Below, in pieces: positions 44,467-55,519 of a DNA stretch of 64,000 nt. A model generated the notes under the pieces. The model was not told the DNA's origin and searched no databases. It saw only the letters and a list, made by a program, of their open reading frames with translations. Position 1 is the first letter of the stretch; every line of letters starts with the position of its first letter. Position numbers and translations under genes: made by a program. Origin of the DNA: Pestalotiopsis fici W106-1. Taxonomy: Eukaryota > Ascomycota > Sordariomycetes > Amphisphaeriales > Sporocadaceae. Location: assembly GCF_000516985.1 (NCBI RefSeq), contig NW_006917098.1, positions 682,001 through 746,000 of the forward strand. Reading direction: 5' to 3'.

Positions 44467-47400
44467 TTACTCTTTCACCATTTCAGCAAGTCGGATCGCC
44501 CAAACACGACCCAATGCAGATCCTATCTTGACCATTGGTCCTGATACTATCGTATTTAGAGGCCGATAGTCCGGTGGCAACCAGATTAGATTATCGCCGT
44601 TTTGGACAATCCAAACGTTATCAGCACTAATGCCATATTTGTAATAGCTACGGTTGCTTGCTGAAGCAGCTTGACTTGATGGTGCAGAGTCGATAGAAGG
44701 CGAATCAAAAGTAAAATAGCCCGTGTTCGACAAAATATGAGACGGATTATCTGGTTCAAACGATAAGTAATAAATACAGTGGTTTACCTTGATTGTTTCC
44801 ACGCAGACGCCGGATACAACGTCCCACAGCTTGATCGTCTTATCGTGTGACCCAGATACTATCCTGCAGCCATCAGTTGAAATCGCCACGGCCCTGACTC
44901 GCGAGGAGTGGCCTCTGAGCGTCTGTAAGCAGGCGTCCGACTCGGTGCTCCAAAGCTTCACCGTGTGATCGTCGGAGCCGGACGCCAGCTGGTAGCTATC
45001 GGTCGAGAATGCTAGAGACCATACTGCCGCGGAGTGGCCCTGAAACGTCTGCAGGCACACACCGGATGCGACGTCCCAAAGCTTAATAGTATTATCATCT
45101 GAGCCAGACGACAGTCTAGATCCGTCGGTTGAAATAGCAACGGATCTGACCGGGTAAAAATGGCCCTTGAATGTTTGCAAGCAAGCGCCCGATTCGCTGT
45201 TCCAAAGCTTAACTGTTTCGTCGTCGGAGCCAGACACCAGCCGGCGGCCATTAGTCGAGATTGCTATGGACCATACGGCTGCGGAATGACCTCTGAACGT
45301 TTGGAGGCAAGTGCCCGATTCGGCGTCCCAAAGCTTGATTGTCTTATCTTCTGAGCCGGACGCCAGCCGACGACGGTCAGCCGAAATTGCCACGGACCAT
45401 AATGGCAAAGAATGGCTATTGAGCTCTTGTAGGCTGGCATTCGACTTGGCATCCCAGAGCTTGATCGTATTATCTTCGGAGCCGGATACCAGCTTATCTT
45501 TATCGGCCGAGATCGCTACAGAATAAACCGAGTTAGAATGGCCTGGAAGCGTTTGCAAGCAGGCGCCTGATTCCGCGTCCCAGAGCTTGACTGTTTTGTC
45601 TTCTGACCCAGATATTAGCCGGCGGCCGTCAGTCGACATTGCCACTGATCTGACCCAGTAGGAATGGCCTTGGAAAGTCTGCAGGCAGGTGCCTGACATA
45701 GTGTCCCAGAGCTTGACCGTATTATCGTCGGAAGCAGAAGCTACCCTATAACTATCGCTCGACATTGCCACAGAATTGACCGAATCAGAATGGCCTTGGA
45801 GAGTCTGCAGGCAGGCGCCTGATTCGGCATCCCAAAGCTTGACCGTATTATCATCGGAAGCAGAAACTACCCTATCGCTCGACATCGCCACGGAATTGAC
45901 CGAGTTAAGATGGCCTTGGAAAGTCTGTACGCAGGTGCCTGATGTAGTGTCCCATAGCTTGACCGTATTATCGTCGGAGGCAGAAGCTACCCTATCGCTC
46001 CAAATCGCCACAGAATTAAGCGAGTCAGAATGGCCTTGGAGCGTTTGCAAGCAGGCGCCTGATGCGGCGTCCCAAAGCCTGACCGTGTTGTCGTCGGAGG
46101 CAGAAGCTACCCTATCGTTCGAAATCGCCACAGAGTTGATCGAGTCAGAATGGCCTTGAAGAGTGAGTAAGCAGGCGCCCGACTCGGCATCCCAGAGCTT
46201 AGCTGTTTTGTCTTTTGAGCCGGATGCTAGTCTGCGGCCGTTGGGCGATATCGCCACGGAATGGACCGTAGAGGAATGGCCCTCGAGGGTCTGTAGGCAG
46301 GCGTTCCAATCCGCCTCAACTTCCGGTGCCAATTCTATCCAAGTAGGGTATTCCTTTTGAAACAGCCATTTGATAAGACTGTTCGTCGGGCTGAATATGA
46401 GCGCTGACGTGTACGTCTGCAATGGAGCAATTCCAATGCCCCCTTTTTGTGAAAAAAGAAACCGACGAGCATCGTAAGCAAGACGTTGCAGCTCCTCGGA
46501 GTTAACGTTTGCCTAAAAGAAATTGGTCTTTCTATCCATTGTGATGATGAGATTTAACAGAAATGCGTGCTTACCAGGACTCTTGCCAGCGTTTGCATTG
46601 CTTGAACACCTTCTGGGATGTTGCGCATCAAACTTAGAGCCTCAAGCCACTGCAGGAATTTGGTCTTGAGAAAGTACAGAGTGATATTGATCACTGAGTT
46701 TTCGTTTATGCCTCCTTTTGTCACGAGCTCTGCGTCTTCAAGATGATCTGCCCAATAAACACAAGAGTATCGAATACGCGACAGCGGATCAGGAGAAGGA
46801 GTCTTAACTTTATGAGTCAGATATCCAGGGTTGCGCAGATTATAAATGTCACGCCTTAAGGTGTTGCATAAACGATCCATCGAATCTGCGAAGATCTTCC
46901 CGTGTTGGCGTTGAGTACCAGATCGTACAATCCTGTGTGAAGCTTTCCCGAGCAGGAATTCTTTTGCGGACTGATGAACGAAGTAAACCGTCCCTTCGCG
47001 AAGTGTGAGGAAGGAGCCGCATAATTCAATGATGCTTTGAACTTCATCTTGGTCGAGGTCTTCGGTAGAGCGGACCAGGCCCTTTAACTCATCTAAGGTT
47101 ATTGGTCGATATACTATCGAAACTAGGGCCAGGATCTCGCGACAAATTTTGGCATCCACAGACTCAAATAAATGTTCAGTCATCCTCTCGTAAAGGTCGT
47201 CGAGCCCTGCAGGAAATGAATTCAACATGCTTAGCGTATGCCTCTCTGCAACCTTGGGACTTGCAAGCTCCTGGCAGACCAGGGCTACCCACAGGAAAGT
47301 CCCTTCGGCGTTTCCCATCAAGTGGCGTCGCACAGCTTCTTTTGTTGTGTCTTTTTTATATGGCTTGGTTCTTGCCAGCTGGTCTACCTTGTAGTCGATA

Positions 47401-49206
47401 AAGAAGTTGACAGCGTTGGTGACCGCATTTTGATTCACCTCGAGTTGGAGCGTATTGAGGTGCTTTGCGCTATTGAGCTTTGCTTCTATGTCTGGCCAAT
47501 TACGACTGGATACAATCCATCGTACTTTCGGGCAATCAACGATAAATCCAAGAAGTTGTTCCCTATCGATAGAGCACTCGTCTAAGGCATCGATAATTAT
47601 AATAGCGTTTTTCACACTCGGGTCGTTCAAGACAGCGATCGCGATTTGTCGAACGTCGTACCAAGCGTTGGCACCAGCGAATAGCTTCTCTCCTTTATCA
47701 TCATACTGCTTTTGTATATGCTGAATAAGCAAATCGTTTTGGCTGGCAAGGTGATAAATCAATCCCCGTAACACAGATGTCGCGTTGTTCAGTACGTTTA
47801 TAGTGGCTTGGCAAAAGAAATAGGCCAGTGGGGCTGAGAAGTCTTTTTGCAAATGATCAATAATACCACAAAGAAGCATCGTTTTGCCTTTTCCAGGATC
47901 CCCTCTGATCCAAAGAAGTCGATTATGAGGGTCGTTGCGAAATCGATTGAAGTTTTCATGCGTGAGAATCCAGGAGTAAGAACCTGCAAGTAAGCCGCCT
48001 TTGGTTTCTTCGATACGCTTTTTGTCGATGCGCGGGTCCGTCACGAAAAGGTCACGTAAGCACTGCCTGTCTTTGTCGTCTCGGTTTCGTCTTTCTTGTT
48101 GTCGAGTTTGATCCCGAATAGTGAGGTTCACTTTGGCAACTTCGGTACCAACTAATTACATTTTCGTCAACACTCGATTCTGGAGGACAGACTTAAAAAG
48201 CGCGGAAACACGTACCATTGAAAAGAGTATCGACGAGCTTCTGCTCAGCCTCTACCCTGCCAGTCCCGACTTTGCGAAGAAGGTCTTTTGCATAAGCAGC
48301 CGCTGCCATGGCTGCATAGCCTTGCCACTCTTTGCTTTTATGTGTATCCGAATAATCACAGATGCCACGGATGATGAGGCATGGGAAATGGTTCATAAGC
48401 CCGGCAGCCTCCATTTCAAAGCACAATACGTCCTTCTCAAATGAGAGCCGATCGCGCATATATGCATCCCTCATTAGCTGGTTTGCCGAAGCAATAAGTC
48501 CAAGATGAATCATTGGGCCATTTTGATGCGCTTGGAGTCGCGCAGGTCTCGTAACCAACTGCGATGCATCGACACATACGGCTGTGCACTCCTGGTCTTT
48601 ATCTCCGGCATGCTTATACACAGAGCTAAACAGCCTATCCGTACTTGGGTGCGGCTTTCCGTACTTCGCGCGTAAATGTGGCTTTTTATCGAGAATACGA
48701 ATAATATTCCTGTCGATGCTATTGCCGTCGCTTTCATAATCAGCCTCTAGGATAGAGATTGCCCTCAATAGGCATTGTGGTGGCTGATTTAGGTGTCCAG
48801 TCACCTGAAAGCTCTCATTTTGGATAGTCTTGCCGAAATCATATTGAAGCACGCCCCCCAAGCCCGAGCTAGGTGAGCTTACAACAATATCGCCGAGCCG
48901 AATGTCATGTCTTCTGCTAGGTGCGCCACCGCCGATGCCAACCATCAAAGCGAAGCGTAGCTTAGGAAAGCTGTGCGCCATGTCTCGAGCAATGATTGCA
49001 GCGCTAACAAGACCATATTGCCCGTAGGGCAATGCAACGATGACAACATTATGCCTTCCAATCTTTCCGAGAATATACGTATTATCGTCGTGGTCGGGTA
49101 GCTGGTCTGCGTCGTCATGTGTCTCATCCAGAAATTGCTTGGCCGCAACGAGCTCTGTTCCAATAGCACAAATCCATGCAACCGTATAAATCGTCAGGTC
49201 GGACAT
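44467..49206 (-). CDS. NLR-type STAND receptor: PNP_UDP-like, NACHT, WD40 repeats
   Basis: Three exons (49206-48216, 48151-46575, 46512-44467) join in frame to 1537 residues. N-terminus: a purine-nucleoside-phosphorylase-like domain (about 7-300), with ALMVGIGGGAPSRRHDIRLG, VLCFEMEAAGLMNHFPCLII and RGICDYSDTHKSKEW. Centre: NACHT ATPase with Walker A GDPGKGKT (about 414-421) and Walker B AIIIIDALDEC (about 513-523), plus the helical FVHQSAKEFLLG end. C-terminus: 12 WD40 repeats (about 927-1430) of the form LQTLQGHSDSVNSVA..KLWDAESG, then a Ser-rich tail. This is the NWD/HET-E type of architecture. Known members sense non-self through the fast-evolving WD40 and signal cell death or defence via the N-terminal domain. 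The PNP domain is thought to act on nucleosides or as a signalling module. No frame break was found, so the gene looks functional. Confidence 0.93.
44806..46308 (-). repeat. Tandem WD40-coding repeat array (12 units)
   Basis: Twelve about 120-126-bp units encode near-identical WD40 repeats with the shared core SGACLQTLQGHS...SVA...LASGSDDNTVKLWD. Units 2-4 are shorter by about two codons in the loop before the ASAS strand. High unit-to-unit identity is typical of fungal NWD genes, where repeats are exchanged by recombination. Confidence 0.85.
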
Positions 49207-51329
49207 ATTTCATAGTCATCGGTCATATTGAAATGGGATACCATTGCGCAGACCAAGACATGAAGTGTTTGAGTGAGGGAACGTGATACGTTGGACACGA
49301 TAGGATCAACCCGCTCCATTAAAGGCCTTGTGGAAGGCAGTGGTGAGTCGTCATGGTTGTCTATGCACTTCCGTGGCGATGCTGCAGCTGTATACCTTGG
49401 GTCAATAGCTAGCGAAGATCAAGTAGCCGTGCAGGGGGATGAAGATACACCGGTCTGATCTGCCGGCGAACCAAGCACGATTCCAGCCCACCATCTCGCT
49501 TTGAAGCTTTGCTATCGTCATCCCGACACTTAGTGTTTCTTGCCAATCAGCTCGTTATTTCTCGGACGATGCGTAAGATCGAGGACTTCCGGAGTTGTTT
49601 AGCCAGGGTATAAGTCTATGGCTGTTACCATTTTGTAAGAGCCGGTCAGCCTCAGATATAGTGGCGCAGCGTTGTTGTCGGGTAAAGGATAACAAAAACT
49701 GATTCGGATTATATGAGAACACGATATCACCACAGTTGTGGGTCATATTCAATGTTTTGGTATCATGAGTCTGACCAACCCATCTGCAGGCTGAAGATTT
49801 TCGCAATGAACTCGTTCTAGGATTTGATCCTTTTGAGAACTTGTGTCTTCCTTGCGTGCTTGAAAGTCTTGATAGCCTCGAACATTCAGCACGGTGTTCT
49901 CAATTGCCTGAGTTGAAAGCCCGCTTCATAGTTTCAAGCTCTCTTTCATGACTAGTAACAGCTGTTTCTCTAGTCATCCCCGGCGTCCTTGGCCGATTCA
50001 ATTATCGTTGGGGCCATTACGATATGAGCAACCCTGTACCCCAACATCTCTGGATGTGGAGGGTAGTTGCCAGCTCTAGATTCAATGCACCTATGACCGA
50101 GCGGCCGGTGTGAGAAACATGCAAATCCTTGGTGAGGAGGCTGATCGCATACACTATACAATTTATTGGTTTATGATATCGATCTGCGGGGGCATAGTTG
50201 GGCCGCAGTGCTGCCTAGCTGTTCTTCTACCCTGTTCCACCCTGCGTTTTTGGTTATGGTCCCACCTTGATCCACATTTTTACGTTCTGGCACTCATTTC
50301 CAGGAGATCAATAAAAAATCATATATTCACTACCTGCTTGCTGATCTCGCTCGCTTTAGGAACATGCACCGTTGCAGGGAGACGAACATGCGTCTTGGCC
50401 GAGACAGATACGGGTGAGAGGCATATCGAGATAGGGAAGAAGGATGCTTTATGAAATTTATCTTCTTTTGGTGTAGCTTGAAGGCGAGGAGGATTCCGTG
50501 ATGTAACACAACCTTTTCGCAAGCCAGTCAAGAATTTCAGACAAATGCACCTATAATAGCATTCGTGCGTGTTGCTGTGACTATACCGCTGAGCGTGGGG
50601 GCGGATACCAATAATGTCGCATCTGGACCCCCCTTGGAAGTTATGCGGTATAACGAATCCGGCTGTCAGCCAGACTGACATCCAAATTCAGCCAGACTAT
50701 TGCTTTTGTCATTGCGCATCCATTCTCCACCGCCCTTGCCCTTGAGCAATTCCCAGCTCATCGCGGGTTGGTCCTCGACGAAATCTCCGATCTTCTGCTA
50801 TAGGTACAGGTCTCACCTACCGCAAGTACTCTTCATTTCTTTGCAAGAAGGTATCGTATTGAGTTATTTGCGTTACAGACTCCTCCACGCATTCGCTCAA
50901 ATTGGACGATAGCAGGGTTGAATCAAGATTATGCTACGGAGCACTTGATTATAGGCGCTACTTACGGCGCAGCGTGGCACAATCTTGAGGTTGCGACGAA
51001 ACTGGATAGCTACAGACTAACTGCAAGAGCCGAGGCTTTCGAAAAATGCCTGCCTTTCCGGAGCTTCGTCAGGCTAGGTGGCCATATTGCAGCAGGGTTT
51101 TGACACCCACATGGCTCGCAAGTACACTACTGAAAAGGGCCTTACAGTATACGCTGCGTCGAGCTGAAACGTCGGCGAATCAGATTCGATCGCAGCCCAT
51201 CATCTCTTTGTAGCCTTGCCATAGCAATCACAGCAACTGGTTTTTCTTACCACTCAAGTGCGCATGGGCGATCTCATCTGTCTTGATTATTAAGTCGCGA
51301 CGGCTGTGCTGCCCTTGAAAGAGGGTGGA

Positions 51330-51397
51330 ACTCGATCCGTCTTCTCGGTGCCGAAACCTGCTTACTCGATTCGTCTCCTCGGTGCCGAATCCTGTTT
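51330..51397 (+). repeat. 34-bp direct tandem repeat (two copies)
   Basis: Two adjacent units of 34 bases, 51330-51363 and 51364-51397, both built on ACTCGAT-CGTCT-CTCGGTGCCGAA-CCTG, differ at a few positions. No coding role seen. Confidence 0.7.
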
Positions 51398-51444
51398 TCT
51401 CTGTGAGAAGAGTGACCGAAAGCGACCAATCCTATATCGGAAGG

Positions 51445-51472
51445 AAAAAAAAAAAAAAAAAAAAAAAAAAAA
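51445..51472 (+). repeat. Poly-A run (28 bases)
   Basis: Twenty-eight consecutive A, followed by an A/G-rich stretch. Probably a simple microsatellite; no target duplication or element body was seen around it. Confidence 0.85.
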
Positions 51473-51974
51473 GAAAAGAAAGAAAAAGCTAGCCCCGGCA
51501 TGCCACAACGACCCATTTGGGCACGCAATGAAAACGGCGAAAACTACAAATTTACAAAGTCATCAATTCATCACTGATCCGAATACTGGGCGGCCGCTTC
51601 TCAGACCATCTATGGCAGAGTGGACGGGATGCCAAGTTTTCTAAGAGGTATAGTCGTATGTATCAGTGTTTTTCGTACTCGTATTTATATTAGGATCATA
51701 TTCTAGAGGGGTTCTCTATAAAAGTGAGCTGGCAGGGACCCACTCATTTTCTATCACGTTGGCTGCCAAGCGGCGCCAGCTGCAACGGCATCTTCAAATT
51801 TCAACCCTGCGCATCTGAAAGTGATGATATCAGCATTGTTGAAGGGCAGCTCGTAGGGATCCATAATTGAACCCATCCTAGTTCATCCAACTCTGGGGAT
51901 CTGTAGTCGCCTATAACCATGAGATGACACCGGCGGCTTGATTTTGTTGTGGATACTAGAAAAGTCGCGGCGAG

Positions 51975-54278
51975 ATGCGGTATGCCGATTTCCTCATCGA
52001 CTTGGCCTCGGTCGTCCAAGCTTCGAGGTCCGTCGCTTCTAGACATCTGGAGCTGCGTGGGAGGCAACTGGACCGCTACGGCAAGACGTCGAGTATAGTG
52101 CGATCCATCAAGGGTCAGAATGCACGAGCACCGAGGCCGGCAGGCTCAACAACAGATGCATTTACAGCCTCGCAATCAGATGCTGCCGCGTCGCATGCAT
52201 CGGCTCCGGGCTCGGAACCTACCGGAGTGAACCCCCCTGGATTTGAGTCTTCATCGTCCAGGCCGGTACATGAGCCAACGCTGTCGGAGCGGCGCAACGC
52301 ATACCAGGACCTCGCTCAAGGGTCATCGAAGCAGCCTGTTCCTGAAGTCCCACTTACGCAGTATGATCAAGGACGGCCTGGCTTTCATCCTGCAAATCCC
52401 AGTGATGCCGCGCTTCATGCCAGTCTGAATGAATCAGCACCCAAAGCGCCTGCTGCTGCTGCTACTGCTGCCGCCGCCGCCGGAGAAGATGTGCCGCCAG
52501 AAGTGGATGTCAACATCTTTCACACTAATCGTGGCGCCTCAATGCTCGATGGCCACAAGGACTATTTGGGCAAGATACGGCCTGCGACGCCTCCTCCAAA
52601 GCCAAGCTGGTTCAAGGACTTTGGTCATGATAAAAAGGCCGAGTCACCAGCGACAGCCGTCCCAGAGCAAACGAAGACGCACGAGCCTGAATTACAAGCG
52701 GCAGAGTCGGCAAAGTCTGCTGAATCTGGGGCGTCTGCTGATGTAAGCGCATCAAAGGATGAAGTGACCATCTCAACACAAGATCCATTGGAAACTCCAA
52801 AGGCAGAAGAGGTGCCGGAACCCAAGCGTCAAGGCGCAGAGAAGGAGCATACAGAAATGGTCAAGGAAGTATTGGCTCAAGCAGAAGCCACGGCACCGGA
52901 AACAAGCACTATGGCGCCAGCCATGGATACGGCCAAGCCAGCCTATGCGCTCCGCGAATCCAAGGTTCCCTCCTCCAGACTCGGTCGAATGTGGAACTAT
53001 GGCAGTCTGGCTGCGGGCATGCTCGGAGGCGCCATCAGCGAGGGAGTCAGCCGCGGCTTCGGCGGTGGCTCTGGCCAGGGATCGGTATTGCTGAGTTCTG
53101 GTAACATGGAACGTCTCGTCTCCAAGCTCTCCCAGATGCGAGGTGCCGCCTTGAAATTGGGTCAAATCATGTCGTTCCAGGACTCCAAAATGCTCCCTGC
53201 ACCGATCCAAGAGGTCTTGCAGCGAGTACAGGACCGCGCCGACTATATGCCTGCATGGCAACGCGACCGTGTTCTCACGGCTAATCTTGGAGCCGAATGG
53301 CGAGACCTGTTCTCCGAGTTTGAGGAGACGCCCATTGCGGCAGCCTCGATTGGTCAGGTCCACCGTGCAACGTTGAAATCTGGCGAAAAGGTTGCTGTCA
53401 AGATTCAATTCCCTGGTGTTGCCGATTCAATCAACTCTGATCTGGACAATCTTTCCATGCTCCTCCTGGCTACCAAGATGCTGCCGCGTGGTCTGTATCT
53501 CAACAAGACCATTGACAATGCCCGTGTGGAATTGGGCTGGGAATGCGACTACGACCGCGAGGCCACCTGCGCCCAACGATACCGCGAGCTGCTCGAGGGC
53601 GAGGAGGACGTCTTTGTCGTGCCCAAGATCTATCCCGAGGCATGCGGGAAACAGGTGCTGACCATGGAGTTCATGGCGGGCATTGGCGTCACGCGCGTCA
53701 CGTCGTTTACGCAGGAGCAGCGCGACTGGATCGGCACTCAGATCCTGCGGCTGTGTCTGCGCGAGATCACCGAGTTCCGGTTTATGCAGACGGACCCCAA
53801 CTGGACCAACTTCTTGTACAATGCCGAGACGGAGAAGCTGGAGCTGCTCGACTTTGGCGCCTCGCGCGAGTACCCCGAAGAGTTTGTCACCATGTACGTC
53901 AACCTGCTGGCCGCGGCGGCGCGGTCGGACCGTGACACGGTCAAGGACCTGAGCGAGCGGCTGGGCTACCTCACGGGCCACGAGAGCAAGACCATGGTCG
54001 ACGCCCACTTGGCCAGCGTGCTCACGCTGGCCGAGCCGTTCCTGCAGAGCGCCCCCGACGTCTATGACTTCCATGACCAGACCATTACGGAGCGCGTCAA
54101 GGCGTTGATCCCCGTCATGATTCGTGAGAGATTGGCCCCGCCGCCCGAGGAAACCTATAGTCTGCACCGGAAGCTCAGCGGTGCCTTCTTGCTCTGCGCT
54201 CGACTTGGTAGCCAGGTCAGGTGTAAGGAGCTCTTTGAGCAGGCCCTGCTAAAGACAGACTTGGAGGTCAAGAGGTAA
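51975..54278 (+). CDS. coq8: COQ8/ABC1-type atypical kinase-like ATPase (UbiB family)
   Basis: Intronless 767-residue protein. The N-terminal part has DLASVVQASRSVASRHLELR then LDRYGKTSSIVRSIKG, typical of Coq8, followed by a long disordered Ala/Pro/Glu-rich segment (about 50-340). The UbiB core carries all diagnostic motifs: KxGQ at 394-397 (ALKLGQIMSFQD), the alanine-rich loop AAAS at 455-458 (IAAASIGQVHRA), ATP-binding K476 (KVAVKIQFPGV), the DPN(W)TNF catalytic segment at about 607-613, and the metal-binding DFG at 626-628. Coq8 acts in the mitochondrial matrix on the inner membrane, where its ATPase activity supports the CoQ synthesis complex. The N-terminal region is expected to include a mitochondrial presequence. 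Confidence 0.95.
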   Translation: MRYADFLIDLASVVQASRSVASRHLELRGRQLDRYGKTSSIVRSIKGQNARAPRPAGSTTDAFTASQSDAAASHASAPGSEPTGVNPPGFESSSSRPVHEPTLSERRNAYQDLAQGSSKQPVPEVPLTQYDQGRPGFHPANPSDAALHASLNESAPKAPAAAATAAAAAGEDVPPEVDVNIFHTNRGASMLDGHKDYLGKIRPATPPPKPSWFKDFGHDKKAESPATAVPEQTKTHEPELQAAESAKSAESGASADVSASKDEVTISTQDPLETPKAEEVPEPKRQGAEKEHTEMVKEVLAQAEATAPETSTMAPAMDTAKPAYALRESKVPSSRLGRMWNYGSLAAGMLGGAISEGVSRGFGGGSGQGSVLLSSGNMERLVSKLSQMRGAALKLGQIMSFQDSKMLPAPIQEVLQRVQDRADYMPAWQRDRVLTANLGAEWRDLFSEFEETPIAAASIGQVHRATLKSGEKVAVKIQFPGVADSINSDLDNLSMLLLATKMLPRGLYLNKTIDNARVELGWECDYDREATCAQRYRELLEGEEDVFVVPKIYPEACGKQVLTMEFMAGIGVTRVTSFTQEQRDWIGTQILRLCLREITEFRFMQTDPNWTNFLYNAETEKLELLDFGASREYPEEFVTMYVNLLAAAARSDRDTVKDLSERLGYLTGHESKTMVDAHLASVLTLAEPFLQSAPDVYDFHDQTITERVKALIPVMIRERLAPPPEETYSLHRKLSGAFLLCARLGSQVRCKELFEQALLKTDLEVKR

Positions 54279-54508
54279 TGTGTATCATATTTTGAAAGCA
54301 ATGACGAGGAAACAAAACTGTATCACCACTTTTGTACACATGAAACAGATGATGGACCAAAACTGTTGCATCATAGAGAAGCGAGGCACCAAAGCCTAAT
54401 GGTATCATAAAACAATATGTAGACTATTCTCCACGAGCCAAAAGCTAGACCATTCTTCTCCTGATCTCGTAGTTTCTTTGATTTCTTCTACTCCCCAAAC
54501 ATTGCCGC
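54279..54508. other. Convergent 3' region between COQ8 and RRP36
   Basis: Short spacer with the 3' ends of two convergent genes; no terminator motif can be fixed. Confidence 0.4.
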
Positions 54509-55519
54509 CTATCGTGCTCGTCTCTCCATGGGCAACTCCTTTCTCTCCTTGGCCACATCCTTCTTCCGACGGCGCACAATGGCCTTGTCGACCTGCCGCT
54601 TCTTCATGCCCTGGAAGCGCTCGGTAAAGACGCGCTTGCGCTGCTCGCTCTTCTTGAGGTAAAACGGCTGGCTCTTGACGCCCTGGCGCACCAGCTCCTT
54701 TTCCTTTTTGCGGTGCTCGTCAATGACGCGGTGCTCGGCGTCCCGGCGCTCCTGGGCCTGCTTGCGCGACTGCATGCTCGCGAGCTCGCGCTCCAGGCGC
54801 TGCTTCTCAAAGGGGTCCTTGGTCTTCTTGATGCGCGTCCGCAGCGCCGCCATTTCCGAGTCGCGGTACGAGCCCAGGAAGGCATAGTTGCGCCGCAGGG
54901 CGTCCTGGGCGCGCTCGGCGTCGGCGGCCGTGCTGTGGAGGGGTGGTCCGAAGCGCGGGTCCCGCGCCGCCGGCTTGCTGGCGCTGGCCACGTCGACGAC
55001 CTGCCTCCGCCGCGTCACGGGCTTCTTGGACGTCATTTCGGCCGGTGCGTGCTTGTGCGCTCGTCCTGCCACGGGCTTGATCTTGCTCTTGCCGTGTCGG
55101 TCAAACTCTTCCGGGGACGAGTCCGAGTCCGAGTCGTCTCCAGATTCTTCATCGCCCGGCTTCTTGTGTTTCCGCCTCGAGACCGCGGGCAGTGATGCCT
55201 GTGCCTTGGCGAGGGCGCCGAAAGATATTTGCGAGGCGGCTAGCGAGGGGTTCGAGGGTTCTCCGTCGTCGCTGTCGTCCTCGTCGTCCTCGTCTTGAGA
55301 TTGTCCGTCCTCATTCATCGCAGATCCCGACAACGAGGCTCCGTCTTGGTCTTGGCTGTCGTCTGAGGCGTCATCGTCGTCGTCTTGATTCCCGTCTTGC
55401 GACGACTCGCTCTCGTAGTCTTCTGCAAAGTCGGGCTCGGGTTCGTCTTTTCTGGCGCGCACCCGCCTTTGCAGTCCCGAAAATGGGAATTTTCGTTTTG
55501 ATTGCTGTGAATGATTCAT
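54509..55519 (-). CDS. rrp36: RRP36-like rRNA biogenesis protein
   Basis: Intronless 336-residue protein, ATG at 55519. The N-terminal half is acidic and Ser-rich (DDDDDASDDSQDQD, then DEDDEDDSDDGEP). The C-terminal half is the Rrp36 domain: RDPRFGPPLHSTAADAERAQ, YAFLGSYRDSEMAALRTRI, RRDAEHRVIDEHRKKEKELV, GVKSQPFYLKKSEQRKRVF and a basic RRRKKDVAKERKELP tail. Yeast Rrp36 is a nucleolar 90S pre-ribosome component needed for early cleavages of 35S pre-rRNA. It is convergent with COQ8 at 230 bp. Together with UTP13 this gives two SSU-processome genes in the window, probably by chance. Confidence 0.93.
   Translation of the reverse strand: MNHSQQSKRKFPFSGLQRRVRARKDEPEPDFAEDYESESSQDGNQDDDDDASDDSQDQDGASLSGSAMNEDGQSQDEDDEDDSDDGEPSNPSLAASQISFGALAKAQASLPAVSRRKHKKPGDEESGDDSDSDSSPEEFDRHGKSKIKPVAGRAHKHAPAEMTSKKPVTRRRQVVDVASASKPAARDPRFGPPLHSTAADAERAQDALRRNYAFLGSYRDSEMAALRTRIKKTKDPFEKQRLERELASMQSRKQAQERRDAEHRVIDEHRKKEKELVRQGVKSQPFYLKKSEQRKRVFTERFQGMKKRQVDKAIVRRRKKDVAKERKELPMERRAR

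Larger units (their letters stand above)
49207..51974. other. 2.8-kb intergenic region upstream of the NLR and COQ8 genes
   Basis: No intact gene recognised. It contains promoter-side sequence of both flanking genes, a 34-bp tandem duplication (51330-51397) and an A28 run. About 49462-49553 and 51170-51265 look like diverged copies of one another (shared GGCGAA and CAGCCCA-CATCT blocks), suggesting an old duplication of the NLR upstream region. Confidence 0.4.

Noticed and set aside
44806..46308. Regularly spaced repeats resembling a CRISPR array
   Set aside because: The about 120-bp periodicity is the WD40 coding repeat of a long open frame in a fungal genome.
45776..46360. Plus-strand open frames over the WD40 region
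   Set aside because: Repetitive antisense shadows of the NLR gene.
51445..51472. Poly-A run as the tail of a retroposed element
   Set aside because: No element body, coding remnant or target duplication was recognised on either side; a simple microsatellite is sufficient.
52773..54167. Long minus-strand frames (211 and 246 codons) over COQ8
   Set aside because: Shadows in GC-rich coding sequence; the plus strand has all UbiB motifs.
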